Part shown: one piece after another, positions 13,194 through 25,388 of the stretch
Layout: every line of letters begins with the position of its first letter
Numbering within the stretch: the first letter of the stretch is position 1
Assembly: GCA_034687125.1 (NCBI GenBank)
Contig: JAQGBZ010000294.1
Location: 16,583-80,582, forward strand
Reading direction: 5' to 3'
DNA length: 64,000 nt
Source: Neelides folsomi
Lineage: Eukaryota; Arthropoda; Collembola; Neelipleona; Neelidae
Program-made: the position numbers and the translations under genes
The notes under the pieces: model-generated
Told to the model about the DNA's origin: nothing
The model's database searches: none
What the model saw: the letters and a program-made list of their open reading frames with translations, nothing else

Positions 13194-13195
13194 TA

Positions 13196-16100
13196 GTATG
13201 TACACATGTACCATACTTGCATATGGTACATGTATTATATCTGTATATTGTACATACCTAGATTACATGAAAATGGTATATTGACAGTGCGTATTATATC
13301 TGTATCTTTGTATGTGCATGAACTGCATCTTACCTGTTATAGGTAGAGGCTATGTACTCATACATTATAGGTATAAATATATGACCTGTCATATCCTTAA
13401 AGTTAATTTTTCAAAGACTTGCCCTATACAGTGTTGTTTATTATGGGGCATAGAGGTGGAAATGGAAACGTCCAACGGCAATTGTTGTACTGTGGTCAAA
13501 TGAAAATGATATCATGAGAACAAATAAAAGAAATGAACCCCAAAGAAAAACTTTTCTTTCCATTAAATCTCTCACCTTCAGTCTCTCTCCATCATCGAAT
13601 TGTATCAAGGAGTAAATAAGGCTTTTATACTTTTCTTTAAATAAAATGAGAAAAAATTCTTGTTTAACCTTTTACCCAATTTCTCTTTTAACTCTTTTAA
13701 TGGCCATGTAGGAATGGAAAAATAAGTTTTATTTAATAATTACTTTAAGACCAAATGAAAATTTCTTAATTAATGTTTTTATAAAGTAAATAGAATATTA
13801 AATGTTAGAATCGTCAAGTCCATCAGATGATTTTATCAAATTAAATTAAATAATATAAAATATAAATCAACTTAATATTTTAAAGTAATATTTTTGTAAC
13901 AATGTACAATTTATGGGTTATAGAAGTCGAAGAGCAAAGGAAAGGTTTAAGTGAAAATCAAGTTTGAATTATCTCCTTTATTGGTGAGCATTCTGGGAGT
14001 TGTCTTGATTTTATCATTATTATAGAAGTAACACCCAAGGAAATGTATATGGGTTTATATGGGGAAAAGGAATTTGTCTTATTTTCTTGCGAGTTGAAGG
14101 ATCCATTGAAAAATAACTCTTGCTTGACTTCCCATCAGATAGGAAATTGTGAAATTGACGTCGACCCGGCAAATGCACTTGTGGGGTTGAAAGTAATAAG
14201 TAGGACTTTAAGATTCGCCCTTTGCTGCGAACAAAATTCCCACTCTTTTCTTTCTCTCTTTTTCCGTTTCTTCCCAAGCCCCTTTGTCATAGAAAAGTCT
14301 CAGGTTCATCTATCTCTTCTCCCCGGATTATTTCCTTTGAATCCACCGATATCGGATAAAGATCTGAGGGAGCCTTCGATGAGTCTTCGTGTCCCTTTTT
14401 GAAGACGAAGCGAGGGAAAGTTCCAAGGACGTGCGCAAAAGACCCAAATCGACCGAAAAATTGATTATGACCCCCAAGTCGTATCAGCCGCTGTCTTTCT
14501 TCGTGTACACATGGGTTGATTCACCCGCTCTCGTTAGGGACAACCTCTCACACTCCTCATCAAATCCTCCTTATTTCCCTCACTCCTTTGTTTCCAAAGA
14601 TCATAAGCCTCATTTGAATCCATTCGGGGGTCTAATCAACTTTTTATACCAAACTTATTATTTCCACAACCTTTTCTTTTTATGGAACCCGCCGTTCTTT
14701 GCCAACTTTTTAAAGAGGAGATTTCCTCTTTAATTTCCCAACTCTGCCGCAAATGGATACAAAAGGTAGTCCCTTGGGATTTTAATATAAATCCTCAAAT
14801 TTAATTACTTTCTTCTAAACTATTTCACTCCCGATTCTTATCTGATTTTCTCTATTATTTATACTCAATCCTCAAGTTTCTTTAATCAATGATGAGTGTT
14901 TTATTTAAGCTTATTTTATTTAATAATTTTATTTAGTTAATTCAGTATTTGAATTAAGCTTATTTTGACCAAGTTTATTTAAGGGTTATATTTTATTCGG
15001 GTTATTTTATCCAAGCTATTTTATTCAAGCTTATTAACACTAAATTGGGAAGGGATAAAGTTGAGGTCTTGTTGGGAATTAAAGCAGTTATTGATAAATG
15101 GCGACTCCTGTTAATTTCAATAACTTTGGAAGGTTTACTTGGAACATCGCCAAAAAAGTGAATGGATAATGAACCAATATATTGTATGTGGTCTCAAAGT
15201 TTAAATGAAGAGAAAGCGGGCCCATTTTCCTTTTATCTGTACTTATTTTCTTTCCCTTCTTCTCCAATCCCATTCATCTCTGATCATCCATCCTCTTTCT
15301 TATAGCCACTTTCGCTTCCTTGCTCTTTTGATCAAAACTTCAATCTGGGGCTAATCCTATGCGATGAGCCCCATTAAAGAATTCCCAACTTTACTTTCCT
15401 CTATCAATTAATTTGGAAAGCTATCATAAATTTTTATTAAATCATTTCAAAGCAAAAATCCCTTTCTTAAATATTTAAAAGTAAAGTATTTAAAAAGTAA
15501 AATTAAGTTTAAAGTAATAACTTGTAAAATTAGGTCAAATGCAAATTAAATCCTGCGAAAACCCGAAAAAAAAATATAAAAAAGTAAAAAGTAAAAAACA
15601 TCAATTTATTATACTAAATATTGGCATAAATATTTTTAATTTTCAGTATTTTTTAGAGTTTTACCAATATTGTTTAAATGATGCCATTTACAGTGAACTA
15701 ATAAGAGGGAATTTTTGAAAATAACATATCAGTATACAGTATTGTGTTACGCGTTTATTGTTCTTTTGTTAAAATGGTCTTATTTAATAAAGGGCACTCG
15801 ATCAGGATTTTGAGTGAAGAAGGCTATTATTAACTCAAAAGACCGAGAACTTGACAAATGGAAACTTCTTTTCATTTGGACCTTTCATATTTCGTCATTC
15901 TGTCTTATTTGTCTTCATCACTTCATGATCCTTCCTTTAATACAAAACTCCTATGCTTTCTATAAGTACAGATTTCACAACTTTGCTTTTTATGCCTCTA
16001 TTCACTTTTGAGAACTTTACTATAAAAAACATAAGAATGGTACTCAAAGTGAAAGTGTGACGTGTGAAACATTTTCATGCTCAAATGTTTCTCAGAAATC

Positions 16101-18548
16101 AAAATCCATATAATTTATATATGGGTCATTTGTGTTTAAGAATCAAACACAAATTTACAATATTTTTCTAATATCAGTATATACATAAATATCTATTCAT
16201 ATAATTCATATCTGTACCATATATTTATGTTACTAATAAATGTGAGAAAATGTTAGTTTTTATTTCATCGTTTTTTATTTGTATGATTTATATGACATTA
16301 ACATCTAAATTAATTGTTCTGGTGGAATTTTATATGATTTGTGCTTGTGAGATTTAAGATTGAAATAAGGCAAAATTAGAAGTTTTCTTTATTTTGTTTT
16401 ATTATTTCCATTAATTCATAAATTCATTTACAGTAACAATCGATGCGTTTCCTATATTGTAATTTTGATCGTAACATTCAGCATTGATCTTTATATTTTA
16501 TTGAGTTCTTTCACAACGTTAAACTTGTCAATCTTTCATACATGTTATATGTACACTTTATGTCCTTATCTCATAATAAACATGATTTCATATAGGGATT
16601 TATCTGCTATTTACACATACTACCTCGCAGCGAATGAATTGTCAAAATCCGTTGTTCGGATAACTTTCGTTCTTTTTCTCAAAGTTATCAGAAATATTTT
16701 GTACTTTCATTTATTTAATTAAAACACAACATTATACAATATTATTTTCAAAATTCAAGCTTTTTGCCATATATAATTTTTATTTTTTATATTTTATGAT
16801 AAATTGTTCTTTTATAAATATGATAGACAAGTTGATTTTTAGTAACTTCAACAGATTTAATTTTTTACTATAAACTTATGATATTAACTAAATTTTTCGG
16901 GGTTGATTTCCTTTTTACACTTATAAAACAAAAATTGATGTGAAGAGAAATTATCAAGGGAAGAGAATTAAAGAAATGAAAGAAAAGGTATTTTGACAAT
17001 TCATTCGCCGCGGGGTAGTATTTCTATCTATCAACACATACAGGATACAAAAAGAGTAGTTTAACAAACAAAGTAAAATTCCGTTCAGACATTAAATTTT
17101 TAATACATTAAATAAAATTTTGAAACATTAAACTTTAGAAACATCTTTGCAGAAATCGGATATTTTAGTTAGTTATTTAATTTTAATTGAATCATACGAG
17201 GTACAAGATATTAATAAAAAATTAATTCATAATTAACAAGATAGAGTCTGAAATTTTGTTTGTAATTGTACAATAGTTTACTATGATATTTTTATTATTA
17301 ATAATTAAATAAATTATGTAAAAATATGATGTTACATAACTATAACATAATATAATGTAATATTTATGTAGATTTGAAGGATACACGCAATAGATTTACT
17401 TATTATACTTAAACTTTTAACATTAAAATCTTTATCTCCCATTCAACATTCTTATTGCAAAAAGTACATTTAAACCTTAATATTGAATTATGAAATCAAA
17501 TATTCAAATTCAATTACTATGGCTGGTTCACTTACATGGATAATTTAATTATCATTCATTAATTAATCCTAATCCATTCATCACTCCGTCAAGAAAATCT
17601 AATTAATTCAGAGCTTTTATCTTTGTTGAGAACTCTGCTCCTGCAATTAATAGATTTATGTTGTTTATTTTTAAAAATTTTACCTTTATTTAGCCCTTTG
17701 TTCATCATAAAATAATTACTTACTTCTTGAACATTTAATAATTAAATATTTAGATATACATAATTAAGAATTCTTAAAAATTATTTTATAATTACTTTAA
17801 AGTCAGAATAATTAGAACAATCTGCTCTATTCCTCTTTGCATTTAATTTCTAAAATTCAATTTTAATTCCTATAATGCTGAACAATGTCCGAATTAATTG
17901 AGTTTCCACTCTTAAATTTTCACTTTCAAATTATTGTCGACCTAACAGAAAATCCCAAGATCTTGAAGATCTGTACAAAAAACTTTGGCTTTCAAAATTA
18001 TGAATTCTATAATATTAAAATACATATGCAAATGTGATATTTAAGGTTAACAATCTACCTTGACTAATTAATTTTTTGAAATTTTGTTTTATTATTACCT
18101 ACGCCTGAATAATACCCTATCATGTTGACTTTTGAGGCTTAATTAACAAAACAAAGAACAATTTCGGCAAATTAAGTTTATGGCAAGCAATTTGTTCAAA
18201 ATTTTATTTGAAGAAATATAAAATGAAATGGATATTTATAATTGCTTTTAAACAATAACTTTTGAGGTTATTTTGTCCTTAGTAAAATAACAAAAAAGTT
18301 TTTTCATAAATTTTCATGTAAGATTTCTTTCCTTTTACTAAATTAATATTATTATAAAAGACTGCATATGGTAGATATTAATTTCATATAATATCCTACA
18401 AATATTACATTACATTTAGTATAATTAATTAGTGTATAATAAAAGTTACGTACCTATAGTTAATACAATATTTATGTTAAGACTTAATACTCGAGTATCT
18501 TACATATATTTATATTAATTAATTTGGGAGATATTCTTACAATAATAT
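13196..18548. other. Non-coding interval downstream of the dpr gene
   Basis: Frames at 14.0-14.7 kb are open on both strands but show no domain. The rest is very AT-rich (especially 16-18.5 kb), with degenerate repeats near 14.9-15.0 kb. On the minus strand this is the region 3' of the Ig-domain gene. Confidence 0.5.
14895..15032. repeat. Degenerate repeat of an AAGCTTATTTTAT-like unit
   Basis: Words of the form AAGCTTATTTTATTT, AAGCTTATTTTGACC, GGTTATTTTATCC and AAGCTATTTTATTC recur at irregular spacing. The array is diverged and AT-rich. Confidence 0.45.
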
Positions 18549-18554
18549 TTTATT
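18549..18554 (-). promoter_or_regulatory. Candidate polyadenylation signal of the dpr gene
   Basis: AATAAA on the minus strand, about 80 bases past the stop codon at 18636-18638. In such AT-rich DNA the hexamer is common, so position is the main support. Confidence 0.4.
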
Positions 18555-18635
18555 CACTTATCGGGTAATTGAGTTAAAAAGGAAAGGAGAGACATTTTAT
18601 ATATTGAATCAAAGATTCCTAAAATATTTGTCTAA

Positions 18636-18736
18636 TTAAGTTCCAAGTAAAAGGATCGAGAGACTGAGGAGAAAAACAGTGATAGGATATTCGAGCTTTA
18701 ATTGCCCACCATGTTGCATTGCAGCCGGAAGCTCTC
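18636..18736 (-). CDS. dpr: dpr exon 7: C-terminal tail and stop
   Basis: After a 1061-bp intron, acceptor CTTTCAG in phase 1 opens GELPAAMQHGGQLKLEYP followed by ITVFLLSLSILLLGT and TAA. The G-E-x-P-A-A-M-Q sequence following LN is the family's C-terminal continuation, which identifies the exon although it is only 101 bp. The protein ends inside the hydrophobic run with no cytoplasmic tail, as in GPI-anchor signals. The HGG upstream offers small residues for attachment. Confidence 0.9.
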
Positions 18737-21700
18737 CTGAAAGTATTCAATTATCAATTCATAAATAAATTATCCAACCAAGGCATTAATTATTAAACCC
18801 AAACTTTCCCCCATGAAACCTCCTTTATTCTCTCCCTTTGAGCTTATCTCTTAAACTTTGGGAGTTCTTGCGGTGGGCCCTAATGCGGTTAAATCTTCTT
18901 AAATTGAACGAATTATTCATCTAAATACAATTTTGGTTATGATCTCTTCCAACAACCTACCAACACACTTCAAATCTCATAAAGACTCTTAAACTCATGA
19001 GGTTTTCCATCTAAGCCTTGTAATCCTCTAGGTAAGCAGATATCCTTAATGGTTATAAGGATAATAATAATATACTTAGGTATGTATTAGTTATAATAAT
19101 TGTAATGATTAGAGGTGAATGAGCATCCTAGGAATCCAAATATTAACAAAGGGAACAAAAAAGGAGAAATTCGGTTTCCTTATTAGCTCCCTTCAAATAA
19201 TAGACCAACAATGGGAGAAATGTAATAGGGACAATTGGTATGGAATTGCAAGGGGAATTACAGTGAGAATTGTAAGGGAGAGAATTGTAATAGAATTGAA
19301 TGATGACATGGATGAGGGAGTATCTAAGCAGATGTGAATGATTTTCCGATTTAATAATTGCGAAACTCAATCTTATTGAAAGTACAATTGGAGGGAATTG
19401 ATCTATTCCATCTTTGGTAGAGTTATGAAGTCGTTAGGAAAAAAGGAACTTTGCGAGTTTTTCCTAATGTTCTTTCTTTTCAAATGGATTCAAGAGATTC
19501 AAACATGAATCATTTTTCCTAACCTTTAAATCAATCTTTAACTCAATAAAAGTTATTTATTAAACCTCCAATACTATACTTTTTACTTAACTGATGACAT
19601 TGACATGATTTTTTTAACATTTGGGGATTTTTTTCAATATAGCATTTTTAAAATCAAATGGTCAAAATTTTATTGACCTCGTTATCAGTATCTTTTAACA
19701 CAAAAGTGTAATTGACCAATAAAAACAGAAGATACTTTTAATTAAATTGTTAGTTATTATTTAATTAATTATAAATAAAAAGTTTGGAATTTCTTACCAT
19801 TCAGGACATGCACTGAAATTTCTTGTGCTATTGCATTGGAAGGAGCGCACGAGTATTTTCCTGAATCGGATGCTCTCGCTTTTTGAATGAGCAAGTAACT
19901 AACCGTTATATCACCTTTCTCTGATAAAATTTAAAAAATTAGAATTAAAAAAAACTTAAAACAACAAACATTTAATTATTGTGAAATTAAACTTAATTTA
20001 AACATTTAACCAACTTACCCGTAATGACGCTTACACCCCCACGTGGAGAATCATAATTTATCTCCTAAAATACAAAAATATTGACTTTACATTTGTTTTA
20101 TTGTTTAGTAAAAATTAAGCAAGTTAAATAATAAACCAGAACAAATAATAGCCCGAAACCCCAAATTAACCCATAAAGAGTTAATTCAATAAATAATCCT
20201 ATAGAATAATTTAATCATGGTTAAACATCAATCCGATAACAAATGAAATTTTTGGGTGGAAATGGGAGGAATTGATATAGCTAATATAAACGGCCTTTTG
20301 TTTGCGGTTAGGGGAAATACTCTTGATCTTTTTAACTTGGAGTTATCCGACCAAAGAAATTTGATCAATGGAGTTGGAAAAGCAAGTATTCAATTTCAAC
20401 ATTGAAACTCGAGGAAGCTTATAATGATCTAATGAACAAGGTTGATAGCTTTTGTTCTATTTACTCATTCTATACCAATAATATCCTATTCGAATATCCC
20501 ATATATAGTACAAAATATATATCCTATATTAAAATATACTGTATATCCTATATAAAATAGTTTTCCATCTTTATCAGAAAGAACTCGAAAGTATTCGGCT
20601 CATTGAATCTCGTAAAGTTTGGATAGAAATCCCTTTCTTGACACCGTTGTATTAACATATAACATTTTAACTCAAGGTGGAAAAACACTTAAAGGATGAG
20701 TTAAAAGGAGCATGGGGAAGATAGGAGTCGTAAAGAGGAGAAAATTGAATTAAACATTTTTCGACCTCGAATGTTAATAGACGGAGTCTGGCTAATTGAA
20801 TCTGGATAAATTATGATTATGGTTTCCTTCATGATCCTCTGAGAATCCTCCGGAGGTTGAATAAATTAAAAGGAGTTTGTGATGCGAGATTTAATAATTG
20901 AAAGACCGGGATGCCCCTTTATTCCTTAATTAAGAGGATAATGGGAGAAAATAATCAAAATGGTATTTCGTAATTGTGGCACAAGAAGGATAATCGAAAC
21001 AATTACCTGATTGTTATGAGTCCACATAATATTGGAAGGAGGTTCTGGGCTGTGTTCGACGATACACGTGAGATTTATGGTGCTTCCCCGATTAATGTAC
21101 ATTTCTGGAGCTCCCATAATCGTCGTATTTGGCTCTGCAATTTTGTGAAAAATTAATGTGCTTTCAACTCTAAATTGTTTTCCTATATTTAATCCATGCT
21201 ATAGCTTCAGATTTACACATCATTTCCTTTTGGTAGCATAATCAATTAAGGATCGGATTATGCAAAAATGCATATTAAACTTTTTTAATTCGCCGCCTTT
21301 GGAATTTATGAAATTTGTTTTTGACATTTTTCTCACCCTAATGATAAATTGATGGCAATGAATTGATTATTTTATATTCTTTTTAAATATCAGTGCTTAG
21401 ACTTACGAATGCGAATAGTGAGAAATTTACCAGGTCATATCTATTATTTTAAATGCCTATTTATTAATATTTATTATTTTAATTATTATTTTAAATGACC
21501 AATTTCAGCAACTTATTTTTTATAAACTAATAATGAAATTGAAATTTTGAAGAATTGTGAATTAAAAAACATCAAATTTTCATCAGTCTGCTTTTGTGAA
21601 TTAAAAAACAACACATTTTCATCAGTCTGCTTTTGCGAATTTAAAATTTGTCCTAAAAAGTTAAATAGTAAAATATGTTCACCGACCCAGATTTCCCTAA

Positions 21701-24700
21701 CAAGCTTTTGAGCAAATGAGAAGAGAAAGATTCCTAAATCTGGGCATGTTTTAGAGCATGCGACAATACGGCTAAAACAAAATAACCTTATATAACCTCT
21801 TATAGTATTTGTACACAAGTATATGTAAGTGGAAGCTATTTTCCCGTCACGTTCTCAATTTGATTTGCAAATTCTGAGTTGGACTGTGAATCTGACAGGA
21901 TAATGTAGTCGGTTGTAAAGGGACAATGTGAAGGTGGTGGTAAAATGCTTCACGTCCCATGTCATATTTATACTATAGGACATTATACAATAAGTAATCG
22001 TATTTTTACCATGGGGAGCTTCCCGCTTTGAGCAAATCGGGAAGAGCTTTCGGTCCGATTGAACAGATGACAACCCATCTGTCTATGCACATAAACTACG
22101 AATGATAGGATACGTTTCATTCTCAAGGGTCTCCAAACACGATTTCCCTCCCAACCTGTTTTTACTCCAAATATATGCCATGGAGGCCATTTACTATATT
22201 TGCTTAACTCCAAAAATGTTTAAATTAACTCTCTTGGAAGTACTAAATAAGTCACAACAGCTTATAGTATTTTTCTGTATAACTTTCTGGATAAATTTAA
22301 CGTTTTTCTGTACAACTCGAATGCTTTTCACCATAACTTTAATGTTTTTCTCTACATATTTTAAACCATTTGTACACATTGTATAATAACATTAATATTT
22401 AAACGTTTTCTTGTGTGTATAAAATATATAAAAAATTTAAAAATTGAGTGAATTTATTCAGTAGTTGAAGAATACGTGAGAATATTTTATCATTGGACTC
22501 GTTGCGTAAATCTTTATAATGCGGATAAAACTTTAATGTTATGGATCTAAATATGAAGTTTAGGCCCATAGAGCCGAAATTTAAAGGTCGAGATTTGAAA
22601 AGTTGTCAAGATCTTGAGATTTTTATAGAGGTGTTTCACAATATTTCCCTCGTAATAGAGTTATGAAAATAATGATGAAAAAGTGGATAGTTTTCCCTAA
22701 ATTGCCAATCTCCTCTTTTCCTATTTACCTAATGTTATTTACTCCCATAGTCATCAACTCATACAACCCAGTTTATACATATAGCTACAGCTTGGGTTGG
22801 TTAACTAAACACTAAAGATAGGAATTTTAGCCTTTAGTTGTTTCTTAGCCCAAAGTAAGAATACTTATACCTTTACTAACATTAAGTATAAGGTATAAGG
22901 ATATCCGACCATTTAGTTCATTCATGATCAAATACAAGGTTTAACCATCCATTTACCAAAAAAATTGGGCGACATAATGATTTTTTGTTCAGAGATGATG
23001 GAGAGATATAGAGGCGTGACCCGATCTCCGAACCAAACCCAACTTTTCTACTCCTTTTCAAACTTTTCTCCTTCTTTTCCCTTCACTCCCTGACTCTCTG
23101 TTTCCTAAAACTTTGGTGGTTGTCTCCTTTGTAGGCAGTTCTGGGACTCTTTGTGGATAAGTTGACTTGACAGAATTCGATTGTCGTAGTTGAGTTGAGC
23201 CCTTAAGGATGAGACTATTAGTCCTCCGTTCGCCCGAAGTAAAGAGGAAGGCGAGAGGCATTCCAATTTCACTAACTATGCACCAGCTCTTATTTCAACC
23301 TCCTTCGCCTCCTTGAGAGTCTATTGAAGGAAGACTGAGGGGGCTTGGAAAATAGATAATAGATCCACACCCTCCAATCCTCCTGATGGGTACTGACAAT
23401 GAAAGGAGAAGGAGAATCTTGTGCTAACTTTTTTCTTATTCCCTACTCTACACATTTGGAAGATCGATCCCTCATTTCCCGATCTATTATTGAATCAAGG
23501 AATTTGAGCTTCCGAGTCCCAATAAAAGGAATAAGAGATTAAGACCCAGAACGACAGATTCCAGATTCTTGAAAAAGTCTTTTAACTCAATTCCCAATTC
23601 GAATTCTTTATTATTCCCACATCACTGTCCTTGAAGAATTTCAATTAACATTGACGAGACTCATCGACTCATCTCATTTTATCTCTCGGGTTTACTATTG
23701 ACTCTCCTCATATTAAATTTCTTCCCTTTTATATATATATTATATACCTTATATTATGATAGATATCACTACGATTTTCATATAATTTAATATCACTTAA
23801 CAAAAACTTCATCCGAGCGGATTTTCGCGAATTCCACCTACGCTGAAATCTTAAACCTTTCAAAATGAAATCTCAATCCTTTAAATGAAATCTCGGTTGA
23901 AATGTATTAATAATTGTTGGAACATTTTCTATATACATATGGCATATGGTATTTATAAAGGAAATCTGAAAGGAAGTTTAAGTTGCTGAGTTTGAGAATT
24001 TCGGAGGATCATCTTGTGCTTAGAAGAGCTCAAGACTTAAAACGGACTTTTCTAGGTTCGAAATACAAGCTGAGTGAAAGAGAAAACTCCTTATGCAGCA
24101 ATATTTTATGGCATTTTGCCTGTATTTTTTGTCATTTAATTTTATATCCCATTCTCAGCTAAAAATGTGCTTTTGACATTAGAGAAGTCTCAAAAGTAAT
24201 ATAGAAAATCTTTTCTCTATTACAACTGGGTCAATCTTTTATTTATACTTATAAATCATCTTTAAAAGTCTTAAGCCGTTGGTCAAGTTTAAGCCCCAAG
24301 TCCAAATTACACACGTGCTGAACTTCCTCAGTCCCTTCGAACGCTTTCGAACCTTTTTTGGAACTTTATATGAATGGTCAACAATTGCTTTATCTGGGTG
24401 AAAAGTTGATATGAAATGGAAGTTTGTTTTCTTCTGGACGTCCTTTCAAATGCTTTTTATTTCATATGATGTCTCCGATCCCAATTTGTGGGATTGGATC
24501 AAATGAACCAAAAAGAGAAGGATTGAACAAAATACTTACCGACAACGATTAGATGAACAAAATGTCCTATTGGCGGAGTTGTCGAAACTTGGCATTCATA
24601 AATTCCTGTATCTCTGATCTGCAATTTTTCAAATTAAATTAAATTATAAATCAATAATAATAATAATGTCAATTTTACAATTGAATAAATAGAACCATTT

Positions 24701-25388
24701 AGTTAAATAGGCCGTATAATTAAATAGGTCGTAAAGATATTAAATACAGTTTAACAATTATCAAATTATTTACAATCCAATGACAATTTATTTGACAGTT
24801 CATTAATTATAATTAAATCCAATTAATGTGAAATCTAATTATAATGGAATTGTCGAATTAGCCATTCATGCAAAATTCAATTATAATTAATTTAATTCTC
24901 ACCTGAGGATATTTTATTTGAAGAGTCCATTCATCCGTATGTGGCTTATGATTTGCTTGGAATCTTTGGTCACTTGTGTAAGTATCTCTTCCCACCGTTA
25001 GCAAATGAATATCACGATGTCGAACCCATGAGATCTAAACATGTGTTAAAAGAAATAAAATCATTAGGACAGGTTGTCAGTAATTCAAAGGAATTTTGAA
25101 GGCGTCTCATGACAAAGGTAAATAATTTACCGTTCTATTCCCGGAATTTCTCACACGGCAGGTCAAAGAGGCTGTTTTCCCCACTAGGGCCGTCACATTT
25201 TTGGAATATTCTTTATCAAAGTGAGGGCCTGGGGGTGTGTAAGCTGAAATGTCAAATTCCTCGTCCTCTTCGGCCAAGTTGGTGGAGAGAACTAGAAAAA
25301 GAGACAAGTGGAATCCTTCATTAGTTTCCAATATCTGAGGGAATAAAAGAGGCATCAAAGTGCTCTTGAAAGTTGAGTGATTGGACAT
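18636..25388 (-). CDS. dpr: Dpr-family two-Ig-domain neuronal surface protein (seven exons)
   Basis: Joined minus-strand exons are 25131-25388 (5' limit uncertain), 24903-25034, 24540-24618, 21007-21134, 20019-20064, 19798-19920 and 18636-18736. Phases run 0, 0, 1, 0, 1, 1 and every intron is GT-AG. The longest version is about 288 residues. Ig domain 1 spans exons 1-3: NVTALVGK, the Cys in SLTCRV, the Trp in SWVRHRDIHLLTVG, then TYTSDQRF, WTLQIKYPQ and the Cys in GIYECQVSTTP. Ig domain 2 spans exons 4-6: STINLTCIVEHSPEPP, MWTHNN, INYDSPRGGVSVIT and SDSGKYSCAPSNA. These are Dpr-family signatures, and the sequence looks closest to the dpr8/9/21 type. Dpr proteins sit on neurons and bind DIP partners in synaptic matching. 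Four N-glycosylation sequons are visible (NVT, NRT, NTT, NLT). The tail LNGELPAAMQ is followed by a hydrophobic end (TVFLLSLSILLLGT) directly before the stop, so GPI anchoring is likely. Which dpr paralogue it is remains uncertain. Confidence 0.93.
19798..19920 (-). CDS. dpr: dpr exon 6: end of Ig domain 2
   Basis: It completes EKGD and encodes SYLLIQKARASDSGKYSC and APSNA, then EISVHVLN. The D-x-G-x-Y-x-C Cys closes the second Ig fold. The acceptor is TTATCAG and the donor GTAAGA, phase 1. Confidence 0.93.
20019..20064 (-). CDS. dpr: dpr exon 5: 46-bp micro-exon of Ig domain 2
   Basis: It encodes EINYDSPRGGVSVIT plus one base, between acceptor ATTTTAG and donor GTAAGT. The NYDSPRGG motif is characteristic of the family, so this short exon is secure despite its size. 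Confidence 0.92.
21007..21134 (-). CDS. dpr: dpr exon 4: linker and first half of Ig domain 2
   Basis: It completes the split Glu codon and encodes EPNTTIMGAPEMYINRG, then STINLTCIVEHSPEPP and MWTHNNQ. It has the first Cys and the Trp of Ig domain 2. The acceptor is TTGCAG and the donor GTAATT, phase 0. Confidence 0.93.
21135..24539 (-). other. dpr intron 3 (3405 bp)
   Basis: This is the longest intron of the gene, GTAAGT to TTGCAG, interrupting a Glu codon at the Ig1-Ig2 linker. It holds a 40-bp tandem duplication at 21556-21634. The remainder shows only short frames without domains, including a pyrimidine-rich GC-richer patch near 23.0-23.4 kb. Confidence 0.85.
21556..21634. repeat. Two-copy ~40-bp tandem repeat in dpr intron 3
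   Basis: Two adjacent copies share GTGAATTAAAAAAC and TTTTCATCAGTCTGCTTTT, with a few differences between these blocks. The close similarity suggests a fairly recent duplication. Confidence 0.8.
24540..24618 (-). CDS. dpr: dpr exon 3: end of Ig domain 1
   Basis: It is 26 codons plus one base, between acceptor TTGCAG and donor GTAAGT. It contains the D-x-G-x-Y-x-C motif (RDTGIYECQV), whose Cys pairs with the Cys of exon 1, and the segment STTPPIGHFVHLIVV that leads to the interdomain linker. Confidence 0.93.
24903..25034 (-). CDS. dpr: dpr exon 2: centre of Ig domain 1
   Basis: It is 44 codons, phase 0 at both ends, after a 96-bp intron (acceptor GTTTAG, donor GTGAGA). It carries the core Trp in SWVRHRDIHLLTVG and the block TYTSDQRFQA, then WTLQIKYPQ, the strands and loops typical of the first Dpr Ig domain. 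Confidence 0.93.
25131..25388 (-). CDS. dpr: dpr exon 1: acidic linker and start of Ig domain 1 (5' end uncertain)
   Basis: It encodes EEDEEFDISAYTPPGPHFDKEY, split here as EEDEEFDISAY and TPPGPHFDKEY, then NVTALVGKTASLTCRV and ends in NRT before GTAAAT. The 5' side has three readings: ATG at 25388, ATG at 25355 (giving a plausible signal peptide with the core LSLFLVLS), or a strong acceptor (TCTCTTTTTCTAG) making the exon start at 25291 in phase 1 after an upstream exon. The LSLFL stretch upstream of NLA may simply be the translated pyrimidine tract. Confidence 0.85.
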
